A DNA stretch of 30,067 bases from Mnemiopsis leidyi (lineage: Eukaryota > Ctenophora > Tentaculata > Lobata > Bolinopsidae): positions 55,989-86,055 of the forward strand of contig JH153560.1 in assembly GCA_000226015.1 (NCBI GenBank), in the 5' to 3' direction. Positions 11,301 to 21,877 of the stretch are shown here, piece after piece. The notes below the pieces were generated by a model. It did not search any database. It saw only the letters and a list, made by a program, of their open reading frames with translations, and was not told the origin of the DNA. Made by a program: the position numbers and the translations under genes. How positions within the stretch are numbered: position 1 is the first letter of the stretch; the number at the start of each line of letters is the position of its first letter.

Positions 11301-11681
11301 TCTGTCGGCGTCTCCAGCCCTTCTGTCGATGTCTCCTGCCGTTCTGTCACTGATTCCGGTGCTGCGAGTGTCGGGTGTAACAGCAACAGTGTCTACAGTA
11401 GCTATGTCACTGTCTCCGGCAGCTATATCACCGTCCTCGGCCGCTTTCTCGCAGTCTTCGGCAGCCTTTTCGGATTCTCCAGCAGCTTTGTCGGCGTCTT
11501 CAGCAGCTTTGTCGGCGTCTTCTACAGCTTTGTCGGCGCCTCCAGCAGCGTTATATTCTGGTTCAGATGAGTTACGGCAATCAGACAAGAAGTCCTCATC
11601 CTCCTCCACTTCCAATAGGACTGAGTTTAACCTGGACAGGTCCGCTTCTACATCCTTCAGGAACTGCTCGTGTGAGGACAT
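8361..11681 (-). CDS. SNAPC4: snRNA-activating protein complex subunit 4 (SNAP190), Myb-domain protein
   Basis: Largest subunit of SNAPc, which binds the proximal sequence element of snRNA promoters for RNA polymerases II and III. Exons: 11112-11681, 10741-10935, 10357-10566, 8770-10032, 8538-8658, 8361-8386; about 794 residues. Exons 2-3 carry the conserved N-terminal helix region (MNLQYQDFISKLTGEVE; FKPPYF). Exon 4 carries a half Myb repeat and four Myb repeats at roughly residues 382-640, with spaced tryptophans (WGKEEDLLLEKQVRKHG, WTTQEDEEIMDIISEHGFDW, HWSVEETFLLMSAVKRHG). The protein is shorter than the human one (1469 residues) in the C-terminal half. Residues about 55-145 are low-complexity Asp/Ala repeats. 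Exon 4 ends at a weak donor (AAG|GTTACT), and the final 26-base exon is the least certain part; without splicing, exon 4 would end at a stop at 8755. Introns 1 and 3 hold junction-spanning tandem repeats. Confidence 0.88.
10010..10204. repeat. 71-base tandem repeat spanning the SNAPC4 exon 4 acceptor
   Basis: Copies start at 10010, 10081 and 10152 (the last partial). Each holds the minus-strand acceptor (AATATTACAG) plus the first about 20 bases of exon 4 (GTGTATCAGTACGAGTCAGG). The array thus offers three near-identical acceptors. Within each repeat junction there is a perfect 10-base inverted repeat with a 13-base spacer (10073-10082 with 10096-10105). The copy next to the long open frame (acceptor at 10033-10035) is the one used in my model. 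Confidence 0.92.
10940..11112. repeat. about 35-base tandem repeat spanning the SNAPC4 exon 1 donor
   Basis: Five or so diverged units of the form CTGTAACCTTGCTAACTAAA, followed by CCAGGAT, fill the intron. On the minus strand each unit reads GTTAGCAAGGTTACAG, echoing the exon 1 end GAG|GTTAGC and GAG|GTTACA. Two in-frame donors (exon end at 11112 or 11103) differ by three codons. Confidence 0.8.
11250..11560 (-). repeat. coding minisatellite in SNAPC4 exon 1
   Basis: Inside exon 1, units of about 21-24 bases encode repeated DADKAAE, ESEKAAE, DCEKAAE and DGDIAAG, then diverged DIDRRAG and DADRTTG. The frame is kept throughout. The repeats form a flexible acidic/alanine spacer. Human SNAPC4 has no such array as far as I recall, so it is probably lineage-specific. 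Confidence 0.75.
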
Positions 11682-12189
11682 GTCGCCTAGAGTAGAGATA
11701 GGTGACTTTATCAGATTGTTAGGAGTAAAGTGTGTGGCATATTACACATAAGTAGAATATCTCTCTGTTTTACCAATTAGAAATATCAAAATTCGTGAAA
11801 CCATTATCAGAGTCAAGGAATTATGAGAACAATCAAGTCAGTGAGCTGAGTGTCATGGAATAAGTATTTATAGTAACACTTTGTAAATGATAAATATGTA
11901 AAAACTGAATAATATAAACAAGTTCAATAAAAAAATACAGAAGGCTGGTTAATGTTATAATATAAAAATAATTTTAAGTTTAGTACCGCGATATTATGAC
12001 TACCTAGTACCTTATCATCAAGACTTTTCCGTAAAAACATGATTTGCACCTTAGAGTTCGGGAAAATGTTGTATTAGATAATGTAGTCAAGCAGAGGGTC
12101 ACCCCCTCGTAGTCTGCAGAGCATGCTGAATCTGATATTTCGTTGGATACGAATATGTGACTTAATATTTACAACATAACATAACTTTA
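11682..12189. other. intergenic spacer between SNAPC4 and the coiled-coil gene
   Basis: About 508 bases of AT-rich sequence between the SNAPC4 start codon and the stop of the upstream same-strand gene. It should hold the SNAPC4 promoter and the upstream gene's 3' end. I see no gene and no clear core promoter motif. Confidence 0.5.
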
Positions 12190-15100
12190 TCACGCCAATA
12201 ATGGAGTCTGATTACTGTGTTCAGAGTCAGTGTTTCTCGAGAGTGTAGTACAAGAACTACTACTAATCTCACCCAACAGAACTTTGCCATACTCCTCAAA
12301 CAGCTGAAACAGACTGTTCGCTAGAACAGGACCGAAGTCGTCAAGTCCGAGAATCTTGGCCAGCTGACCCTTCCACACGGAGGATTGCTCCGAGACAGAA
12401 CTGTTGTTGTTAACTCGGGTAGAGCTCATTATGTCGTGGAAGTCCGCCTCGCTGAGGTGCAGGAGAGAGGAGGAGAGTTCTCTAGCTCGTCCGTACTCCT
12501 CCGTACTAAGACTGCTAGCTACCTCCTTCTTCTCCTTCTCCTGAAATAAAATAATTAACAGGACTACTAGCCACCTCCTTCTTCTCCTTCTCCTGAAATT
12601 CGATTGTTAGCAGGACTACTAGCTACCTCCTTCTTCTCCTTCTCCTGAAATACTATTGTTAGCAGGACTACTAGCTACCTCCTTCTTCTCCTTCTCCTGA
12701 AATAAAATAATTAGCAGGACTACTAGCTACCTCCTTCTTCTCCTTCTCCTGAAATACGATTGTTAGCAGGACTACTAGCTACTCCTTCTTCTCCTTCTCC
12801 TGAAATACGATTGTTAGCAGGACNNNNNNNNNNNNNNTACTAGCTAACCTCCTTCTTCTCCTTCTCCTGAAATACGATTGTTAGCAGGACTACTAGCTAC
12901 CTCCTTCTTCTCCTTCTCCTGAAATACGATTGTTAGCAGGACTACTAGCTACCTCCTTCTTCTCCTTCTCCTGAAATACGATTGTTAGCAGGACTTGGGG
13001 GTTCAGGGGCAGTATGTTAATATCTCGCAATCACAAGATGATGAGTTCGAATATCACAGAAATAATTTCAATTAACACACAAAGCTAGTGTAACTGCATA
13101 TATCAGAACGCTAAATCAATTCTAGTAACAAGATTAAGTTTATAAAGGCACACTGCACAGCACACACTATACGTTTGCCACGAAAAACAGACACACAAAC
13201 AAACTGATAGAATATGAGTACCTGCTTTATTTTCTCCACCATTCTCCCTATCGCCTGTCTTATACATTTCTCCCACTCCAGATTTCTCTTGCTCATCACA
13301 GTGAGCTTCCTCTTCAAGTTACTCTCCACAACACAAAACTGTTGGTTTTGTTCTTCAAACTGCTTAGCGGAGAAGACCTGGAGTAATTAGTTTTTAACTT
13401 ACTTCGATACAAGGTCACATGACACTTTAAATAAGTTGTTTATTACACAACTTGTACATATACAACATATCATATACACGATTACCATGGCAACATTGAT
13501 TACCTGTAACTCAGATATTAGTTTGTCCTGAGAATCCAACTTTCTTGCCAAGGTGGATAGCTCCCTACTTTTAGCCTCCAACTGAACACTTCTTTCCTCA
13601 CCCCTCACCCCTGCTTCCTCTAGTTGCATCTTGGCGCTGCTCAGCTGAGATTTCAGCGTCTCTAAATAGTTTTTCCTGTTGTCAGACACCTAGCAGAAAT
13701 AAAGAAATTTCATTATTAAGAATATAAATTGAAATAGAAAGCCACGATATCTTTAATGATACTATGTACTATACAACAATGGCTGATTATTCTTGATGGG
13801 AGCCCCCTCCCGCCTTGATGCATTACAAAAACTAGTCAGATAAGATGAATATGGGCTCAACCGCTTGTTCTTGAACTTAGTTAGCTAGCTCGATAGTCAT
13901 TACATAAAACACTGATATATTATTCTGATTTTGATACCTCCTGAACTTTCTTGAGACGTCTGGAAAGATCCTCTATCTTCTTGTTGGCGTGCAGTAGTTT
14001 CGATTTACGATCTGCAGATTCTTGTCTGAGTACATCAGTATCTGCCCGGGTTTGTTTAGCTGTCTTCTCACTCCTTACTAGCTTCTCTTCTAGTTTCTTT
14101 AGACAGTTCTCTTTCTCTTCTTTCTCTTTTTGTAGACCTACAATCAGGTCATGATAACAACAACAACAAATGGCATTTTACACTGACGAAAATACATAAA
14201 CAATTCACAAAACCCTAAATGAAACAAATAAAAGAGAACTGTGGGATGAGGTTCGCCGCCCAATGAGAGTATCTTAATGGTAAAACTCACTAGAAAGTTT
14301 AGAATTTAGGGACGATATCTGGGATGCGAGGAGCTGATTCTGATGGTGCAGAGTTTTCAATTCTGCAGATTTCTCTTGAAGAGAGAGTAGTTCGCTCTGT
14401 CGCATTCCGCTTCTCTCCAACTCTTGAATCTGAAGTGGATAGTATGTTCCTTAACTGACCGGGTCCCGTTAAGTCCGGTTAAATACTGACTAGGTCTCGA
14501 AAGACGTAAGTCCGGTTAAAAACTGACCGGGTCTCGTTAAGTCCAGATAAAAACAGACATGGTCTCGTAAAGTCCAGATAAAAACAGACATGGTCTCGTA
14601 AAGTCCGGATTAAAACAGACCTGGTCTCGTAAAGTCCGGATAAAAACCGACCTGGTCCCGTAAAGTCCGGATAAAAACCGACCTGGTCTCGTAAAGTCCG
14701 GATAAAAACCGACCTGGTCTCGTAATGTCCGGATAAATACTGACTAGGTCTCGGAAGACGTAAAGTCCCGATAAAAACCGACCTGGTCACGTAAAGTCCG
14801 GATAAAAACTGACCTGGTCTCGTAAAGTCCGGATAAAAACTGACCTGGTCTCGTAAAGTCCGGATAAAAACTGACCTGGTGTCGTAATGTCCGGATAAAA
14901 ACAGACCTGGTCTCGTAAAGCCAGATAAAAACTGACCTGGTCTCGTAAAGTCTGACTCTGCTCGTTTGCAGTGCGGACATCCTCGTTAAGACTCGCTACT
15001 AATCGCTGTGAAGATGAGACCTGTCTCAGTGCAGTGGATAACTGTGTCTCAAGCTTTTCAACTTTGGCTTCCTCTTCAAGAATTTCCTGTAACCATAGCA

Positions 15101-18100
15101 ACCATGTTAGGACGGGCTCCCGTAAGTTACAATTGTTAAATACCTTAAAAAATTGTAATGGATATAATTTTTCAAGGTTAACTTTTTTAGTGCCGTTTAT
15201 CTAAAGAATTGAATACGTACCTTGGAGTGTTTATGTTTAGCTTTAGTTAGGACAGCAACTTGCTGATTCAGAGAAGCCATCCTTATCTTCAAGGCAGCAG
15301 GAGCTTTCTGAAGAACTTTCACAGGAGGTCGAGAAATGGTCTGACAACCGATAGTTTTAGTGCAGACGACACGTTTTTTGTTCCGTCCGGCGGACTTGTC
15401 GGGGTGAGAGCGAGTTTCAGGTACGGTGGGTTTGTAGGAAGTGTTGTCAGTAAGTTGGTTGTCAGTAAGTTTGTTGAGGAGGTTGAGTGTGTTGCAGAAG
15501 TTAGCCCTCTTCTCCTCTACCTGTAACATAAGGAGATAATAAATTAAAAATACAAGTTTACATCATACAATTATCTAATCTACTTCGCAAGAAATTTTAA
15601 AGATAATATCATGCAGATGCTTACATTGAACGACAGAAACACATTACAGAAAACTGACAGTACCTGAAGAATGACGTTGTCCGTGACAGTAGATACAGAG
15701 TTCGATTCCCTCCTCACAGTTTGAGTTTCTCTATCCTCCCTTAAACCACCCGCTAGACTTGAAACTTTCACTTGTTCCCTCTGTAACGCTGCTAGCAGCT
15801 TTACGTTCTCCGAGTTTAGACTCTCAACTCTCAGTGTCAACTCTTCTATCTGCAGGTTCACTATTGTCAGTCATACAGACAGACGACAGAAAGTCGTAGA
15901 GATTCACAAACAAGCCCTGAGCAGGCGGACCGACAAACAGACAGACAAGGAGACAGACAGACAGACAAGCAGAGAGCAAGACAGGCAGACAGACATGCGA
16001 CATACAAGCAGACAAACAGAAAGTAAGAAACATAGACAAACTGACAGACACTTAAGACAAAATGGAGACAGACACACAGACAGATGATTAGAAAGACATA
16101 AACCTTGTCACGATGAATTTCAAGCTGCAGATTACAGCCACAAATCGACTGATGGTTAGCAACTCTTAGCTTTTTCTCGTAGTTCTCCTGGTCAGCTAAT
16201 ACTGCCGCCCTCATTTCTATAAAAATACCCTAAATTAGTTATTCAAGTTATTGGGATATGAAAATAACGAACTCTCCAACGGAATCATTTAGAATTGAAA
16301 TATTTGTCAAGTTGAAATAATACCGTTGAGAGTGTTGACATCTAAAACTCGCTGTAGTTTCAGCCGATCTAACTCCTCCTCAGCTCTATTAAGTTCTCTC
16401 TTTAACTTGTCACATCCAGCTTTGTAATGTTTCAAATCTGACCACACCTGAGCAGAGTTGGAGTGTCACATTTCTAAGTCACGTGACCTGGAAACCCTCT
16501 TCAAACTGATCGTGGAGTTTAAAGCTTTTAATTTCCTGGTCTACATCAATAAACACATCTGAAGCAAGTAAATAAGAAACTTACAGTAGTGCTATCTTCA
16601 TGTCTGAGGCACTGTGGATTGTGACTAAGCTCCTTGTAATTACAGCTTATCTGCCTCCATCTATCTTTATCCAATATCTTTATTTCATCCAGCACCTCAC
16701 TGTAATACAGTAGCACGTTATCCTTATACATTCATGTATGTAATGAAGGCGAGTTTATCATTTATTTACATTAAATTTGGTAGATATTATCTTTTTATTT
16801 CAATAAATCATCATACTGAATGCGGCAGACAATGAGACAGACTTTGAGGCAGACATCAAAGCAGAACTTTTCAGAAGATATTCTGCTTACCTGAGATGTT
16901 CCTCTAGATCGGACATTCTCTCTAATCTCTTGTCGTGTATCTCTCTCAGTTTACTCATAGCTACACTTTTCTCTTGACAGTTAATCTGCAGCTGCTTCAC
17001 AAGTTGAGACGATCTTTCTAAATCTCCACAATTTCCTTCTAGGTCAGCCAGAATTATATCCACCTGCAATATTAGTTTAACGATTTTCGCACTCAGACTT
17101 ATTACCAGGTTAGAATATGGCGACAGATGTAAGTAGTAATGCAGGAAATAATGCCCATACAAGGAAGTATCGATGCCGGAGATAATGCCCATATAAGGAA
17201 GTAGTGACGTACCACATCAGGCGTGTCCTGTAGTGCTAGAGGTCTGCCCAAGTACGACTCGCACTTCTCCTTGACACGAGTAACTATCAGCACGTTCTTC
17301 TCCACCTCCTCTAACTCGCGCTTCTTTGTCTGTAGTTCTGACTTTAAGTCTTTGCAACTCCTGCACTCTGCACTCCTCAGCGCCTCGTTCTCTTTTCTAG
17401 AGAGATGTTGTGGGTCAATGTGTGAGGTCGAGTTGTCCAGAGAGGGGAACAATATAAGTGTGACAAGTACACACAGTGCTAAATAAGACTGACCTGACAG
17501 ATTGTTCCAGCTCAACAAGCTCTGTGACGCGCTGCTCCAGCTGCGCTACAGTGTTGTGCAGGACGTTTAGAGAGGTTCGGTACTTCTCTTCCTGGTCGTG
17601 GGCACTCTGTTCCTTCTGCAACACTTCGTTCTGTACTGCACGCAGTGCTCTGTCACTCTGAGAAGACGTCTTTAGAACTCAGGTTACTCAACGTGCAGGT
17701 TACAAGAACACGACTAAAATTAACGCAGGAGGAAGAAGATAACACCCTTAGACTCTTAGTCACCTGTTTTAGTCCTTAAACTACTACCTTTTCTAAAGCC
17801 CGGAGAGCACTAGCCGCGTCAGACTGTGCGAGCTCCAGTTGCTGTCTGAGCAGAGCAGACTCTTCCTTCCTGGTGGCTATGTTCTCCTTCAGCTCGGATA
17901 TGATGAGGCTGTGTGACTGATTCTCAGCGTGACGCGACTCTGACAACTTCTTCAACTGTTCTGTTTCTTCCACTTGCTTCTCGTACTTTCTCTGTTTTGG
18001 GTGCGTTAGTAAACAGATATATAGCCGAACAAACATACACTATACAGACTCTATACAGGCAGATAGACAGACAGGCAGACATACAGATCCATAGCATTAC

Positions 18101-19092
18101 CTTCAAAAGGTCCATTTGTTTGGCACAAGATTTAAGATCGTTACGCATGTTTAGCAGCTGCTTTTCGAGAGAGCACTTCTTCTCATCCAGCTGCTCAACT
18201 AGCACTTTTGTATCCTGCAGTTTAGTAGAGTATACTGATAACAGGTTGTTTAAATATAGTGATAAGTTTAGCAAAGTAACTTAAAAACCGCTATAGTGGG
18301 ATGCGTTTCCACATGTTTGGTAAGAAATGAGACGATCTCGTTGAGGTACTGTATAAAAACAACTGTAACCTGTTTTGCTGGGGGTAGAAGTTGGATGTTT
18401 TTAACAGCTACTTGCTCTTCAAGCTCGCTAATCAGAACATTCAGATCGTCTTGTTTTTCTGCCCACTCTTGTTGTAACCTCTCTTTCTCTCCTCTCTCAT
18501 CGTCTAGGGAACTTCTTAACCAGGAGACCTGAAGTTAACCTCTTTTTAGATTACTGCCCGTGTTCGAAGTGTGCATCTTATATTTGTTCAATTTGCGTCT
18601 TGCGATTGGAGCCATACGTGATAAGCTTGCCAATATATTTGAAATGGTGAAGTTACGGTATAGTGTACTTTACCTCATTAGTTAATGCAGCTATGTGGTT
18701 GTCTCTGTCGAGTAAGATTTGCAGGACGTTGTTATCCTTCTCTTCATTCTGTTTAGCAACCCTGTCTAGCACAGTGTTGACTATAACACCAATATCTCCA
18801 TGTTCAGACTGTACCTAACGGTCGATGTTGAGTTATCTTAAATCTTAATTCTTAACTATCACACGATGTTAAAGTTAACCAACTCGCAAGAAATTTGCTA
18901 GACAGCGCATTAATGAAGAAAACATTATGCAGTAGACTTAACAGAACGGTATTAGATACATATAGTAAAAATGGAAAATACCTGTCTCCAAAGAGTTTTT
19001 ACAAAGTTTATGTCTTCAAAAGATTGTTTCAATTCTCCTTCAAGTTGAGTTACTCTTGTAACATTCCTCTCACAATTTGCACAAGGGTACAT
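12190..19092 (-). CDS. long coiled-coil protein, 19 exons; candidate centriolar protein centlein
   Basis: Exons that join in frame, 5' to 3': 18982-19092, 18674-18814, 18370-18528, 18101-18214, 17788-17991, 17494-17657, 17213-17396, 16891-17063, 16585-16699, 16324-16447, 16104-16216, 15664-15849, 15221-15520, 14937-15086, 14291-14429, 13938-14137, 13504-13689, 13222-13377, 12190-12540. They give 1089 residues. It starts MYPCANCERNVTRVTQLEGE; an upstream exon is possible because the start follows TTGTTAG|GT. Nearly all exons are heptad-rich (for example QQLELAQSDAASALRALEK and LNEDVRTANEQSQTLRDQ). Exon 13 is basic and less helical (AGRNKKRVVCTKTIGCQT). The C-terminus changes to a compact segment (ELSSSLLHLSEADFHDIMSS, VLANSLFQLFEEYGKVLL). 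This architecture recalls centlein (CNTLN), which links centrioles, but coiled coils mimic each other, so I leave the symbol empty. The exon structure is well supported; the identity is not. Confidence 0.72.
12523..13000. repeat. 52-base tandem repeat spanning the last acceptor of the coiled-coil gene, about 9 copies
   Basis: On the minus strand each unit reads branch-like TGCTAAC, TTTCAG acceptor, the exon start GAGAAGGAGAAGAAGGAG (in-frame EKEKKE), then GTAGCTAGTAGTC. The 12523-12543 copy is the real exon edge. Further copies follow at about 12575, 12627, 12679, 12731, 12783, 12848, 12900 and 12952. Because GAG|GTAGCT could act as a donor, every unit could be an 18-base exon with a 34-base intron. 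An assembly gap interrupts the array. Confidence 0.93.
12824..12837. other. assembly gap (14 N)
   Basis: Fourteen unknown bases inside the 52-base repeat array. The true copy number of the array is therefore not known, and the gap length may be a placeholder. Confidence 0.99.
14440..14950. repeat. 31-32-base tandem repeat spanning a donor of the coiled-coil gene, about 16 copies
   Basis: On the minus strand the unit reads CTTTACGAGACCAG|GTCAGT followed by TTTTATCCGGA. The first unit is the end of exon 14937-15086 (TLRDQ) with its donor; about 15 more follow into the intron. Most keep CAG|GTCAGT, CAG|GTCGGT or CAG|GTCTGT. Two longer variant units, about 255 bases apart (near 14488 and 14743), show a higher-order duplication. 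The array is open in all three minus frames over long distances. Confidence 0.93.
15890..16085. repeat. degenerate (CAGA)n microsatellite in an intron
   Basis: Imperfect ACAGACAGAC and AGACAGACAA runs fill most of the intron between exons 16104-16216 and 15664-15849 of the coiled-coil gene. The frames through it give Cys/Leu/Ser-rich nonsense and are not genes. A shorter related run lies at about 18060-18085, in another intron. Confidence 0.85.
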
Positions 19093-19809
19093 ACCTAACA
19101 AAATTGCAATATTTCAGGTACTTCATACAACAAACTTTAGAAATCAATAGTCAATACTGAAAATGAATTTCGGTTTGCTCGCAGCATGGTTCAGAGCAAA
19201 AGAATGGTGCGAAAGTTTGAAACAAAAATAAAACGCGCGCAGCACTGTCGTGCAGAAAAACCACTTTCATCGATAAAATTGTTTCGCGCGTTCCTCAAGA
19301 TAACATAACACAAAGGACTGCCCGAATAACCGCTCATCATAAGTATTTTGGCAGGGATATCCTAATAGTAAGAACATTAGCATCAGGCTGCCTATTTACG
19401 AGTCACGATAACTTAACATGTTCTGCAGAGGCAGTGGACTCAATGTGCCTCTGAAAGTCATTCAATTTGACGGGAAGTTTAAATTTTTATGAAAGTTTCT
19501 ATCAAACTGTGCTTTGTACTAATGACTGTAGTTTGTGTAAAAATAAGCTACATCTCGCAATAGTCTAAACATGGACTTTTATGGCACATCAAGAGGCGAA
19601 TCACTGCAGTTATTCCTCAAAAAGTAAATAATAACAAATGGGAAGTCCACGTCGAAGGAGAAGCGCCTAAGCAGAGTAGATAACAACGTGGTTCAGTCAA
19701 ACCCAACGAAGAAATGATAAACAGGAACGGTTCCAACATGAATCAGTGCCATATACAGTGTCCAATTTGGAGCAACAGCCATAACTTCTGTCTGTTAACA
19801 GAGCGAGTT
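19093..19809. other. intergenic spacer, no gene seen
   Basis: Spacer between the start of the coiled-coil gene and the stop of MRPS28 on the same strand. It presumably holds the 5' region of the former and the 3' region of the latter. One GC-rich patch (AAACGCGCGCAGCACTG) lies near 19230. A frame at 19697-19954 partly overlaps the last MRPS28 exon in the wrong frame. Confidence 0.5.
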
Positions 19810-21003
19810 TCAATTGACAGCTGACAAGGACCAAGGCAGTTTGTAGTAACCATGGTAACCGTGGTTTGAGTATTTGTGTCCATTTAAACAGGCAGCGTCC
19901 TGACAAACTGAAACAGAGCAAATTATTAAAATAACTAGAAAATCTTATACGCACTGTTGTTGTAATTACATAAATTCAGTGTTTGTTAGTTTTACCAACA
20001 TAAGTTCGGCCAATAGAGTTTAGCAAGAAAACCGTGTGCTGAAATACGAGCTAAACCACATAGATAACATAGATATATATAAGATAGGAACCTGAAGTAA
20101 GGACTCGTTGTGTCTCTCGTAAGTGTTGTGTCCCATAGTGCGGTGTGTGTGTTCCAGTGCTACAAGCTTACACACAACGTCACAACCCACATCCGGACAA
20201 CTTTGTGTGGACGGTAACGTAGCTATTCCTAAATGTTTGTGTCCCCAATCTACTACTAGTACTGTTACTGACTTTCCCGCCTGAGATATTGTAGAATTTG
20301 TATAATTCTTACACTTACAAACATGCATACTTTAAACATACTAACATACATAGATACATAGTCATACATTCTTAAGTTAAATGACATCGTCTTAATAAGT
20401 AATTAATCATTTGAGTATTTTTCAAATTGTAAAATATTGATTAAATACATCTCTTACTACATAACACTTTCTTTACAAACTTACAAATTTTCCATGGCAA
20501 ACCTAATTTACCTGTCTAAGATCTGTACAATCATCTAGATCCTCAACGAGCTCTTTTTCTCCCTTTAGCAATGATGTATTTTTATCTAAGGGTACCTGAC
20601 AAAATCAACAGTTTAGGAATGAGGACTCCTCTTTGCAATTTGGCAACTAGAAACTAGTAAGATACGTATACAATGGTTTCAACGGTAACAATTGTTACTA
20701 CAATACAACAACTTAACAGCAATTACACTGCTTAATTACAATAATTACCTGATTACCTAATTACCTGATTACAATAATTACCTGATGAAATACTTTGATA
20801 ACTTTCCCAACAACACTGCACCCCTCAAAGATCTCCGCGTGGCCGCCAGAGTTCAGCCAGGAGGTGAAATCCCGGTAAGATTTAGCGTAATGCGTTCCTC
20901 TGTTTGTCTGCTCCAGTTTTGTAACTGTAGGTATTTCCGGCACGGCGACGAGACGTCTAGAGCAGGTAGAGAGGAATCCTCGTATACAGCGTGTTGTCAA
21001 CAT
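19810..21003 (-). CDS. MRPS28: mitochondrial small ribosomal subunit protein bS1m (MRPS28)
   Basis: Component of the mitochondrial ribosomal small subunit. Exons 20782-21003, 20512-20595, 20092-20280 and 19810-19899 join in phase 0 to 194 residues (human about 187). The N-terminus (MLTTRCIRGFLSTCSRRLVA) is basic and Ser/Thr-rich with no acidic residues, as in mitochondrial presequences. Diagnostic stretches are YRDFTSWLNSGG, resembling the family's SFASML segment; VVGKVIKVFHQ; VTVLVVDWGHKHLGIATLP, resembling the LYIDFGGKFHCV core; and CKLVALEHTHRTMGHNTYER, resembling the LLDLELTSRFLGA region. Exon 2 adds an acidic insertion. For the last exon I use the second AG (TTTGTCAG|GAC), which keeps the frame; the first AG (GTTTCAG) would end the protein after a few residues. 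Exon 3 ends at a weak donor (GTTCCT). The assignment rests on remembered family patterns. Confidence 0.7.
20745..20792. repeat. short repeat around the MRPS28 exon 1 donor
   Basis: The plus strand reads ATTACCTGATTACC and variants four times; on the minus strand this is ATCAG|GTAATTA repeated. The exon 1 end and its donor CAG|GTAATT are thus copied into the intron start, a small version of the larger junction-spanning arrays. Confidence 0.7.
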
Positions 21004-21877
21004 CCAGCTACAGGACTATAAACTAATGGTAACATTGATGTGATAGAACTACTCTTTGTACACAGTCAAGATAAGTCTTAGTGGTTGTTTAATTTGGGAA
21101 AATGAAGTATAACCAGCAGACAGAGTTAAAACTGTTATATTCTCACAATCCTTATTCTTACAATAAATTGGAATACACTTCGACCGCTCTAGAGGTGTTT
21201 TATGAGGTAAAACATTGCTACTACAAACAAATGGAGAATTGATAAGTTAATACTGCCTCCATGTTTCTAAAATAAAGTCACGTAAATCTGTTTAGTTATA
21301 TATGATACGCAATGATATTAGCAATAAGAAAGAGCAACCTATCTATTATTATTATAATTTGCTTATTACATTGCTTATTACACATGCTATCTATTAGAAA
21401 CAAACAGCAAAAACATGACTACAATAGCAGGGTTATCATAAAATAAAGAAATGACGAAATAATTTATTAGAAAAGAACATGGAGAAAGGTGAACAAAAAA
21501 CCAAGATAGTCAAAACTCATAAATTTAAAATGCTCGACTTGAAAAAACGATAGAAGATATTTTTAGTAATATTTCTTAATCAAGTATGCTCCTCCTAAAT
21601 ACTGGAGGGAGTCGCCCCGAGTAACCATGTGAAATCCTGTAGCAGGCCTCATGGTTCTAATCGAAAACATAAAAGAATACTAAATACTAATCCTACAAAT
21701 CATCTTAAAAACTACTAAAAACGGGGGTGAAGAGTTACAACATCAATTAATGCATCTAATATTATTTCATTGTCACGTTTTGGTTATTATGGAATACTTA
21801 TACTACTAAAAACATTGCACAACCACACCCCTCACTCCCTTAAAAAACAAAATGTTAATTTAGTGTTCCCGTGCTTG
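21004..21877. other. intergenic spacer, no gene seen
   Basis: AT-rich spacer between the MRPS28 start and the stop of the RING gene. TTTATT at 21463-21468 (AATAAA on the minus strand) is a possible polyadenylation signal for the RING gene. No open frame with support was found. Confidence 0.5.

Noticed and set aside
11239-11751. Plus-strand open frame of 170 codons
   Set aside because: It is the antisense shadow of the SNAPC4 exon 1 repeats.
14440-14950. Resemblance to a CRISPR array (regular repeats of about 31 bases)
   Set aside because: There are no unique spacers, the units are contiguous, and the locus is a eukaryotic intron.
15824-16214. Cys/Leu/Ser-rich membrane-like open frames
   Set aside because: They are translations of the CAGA microsatellite in an intron.
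19697-19954. Minus-strand frame of 85 codons overlapping the last MRPS28 exon
   Set aside because: The overlapping frame that joins in phase with the earlier MRPS28 exons and ends at 19810 fits length and splice sites better.
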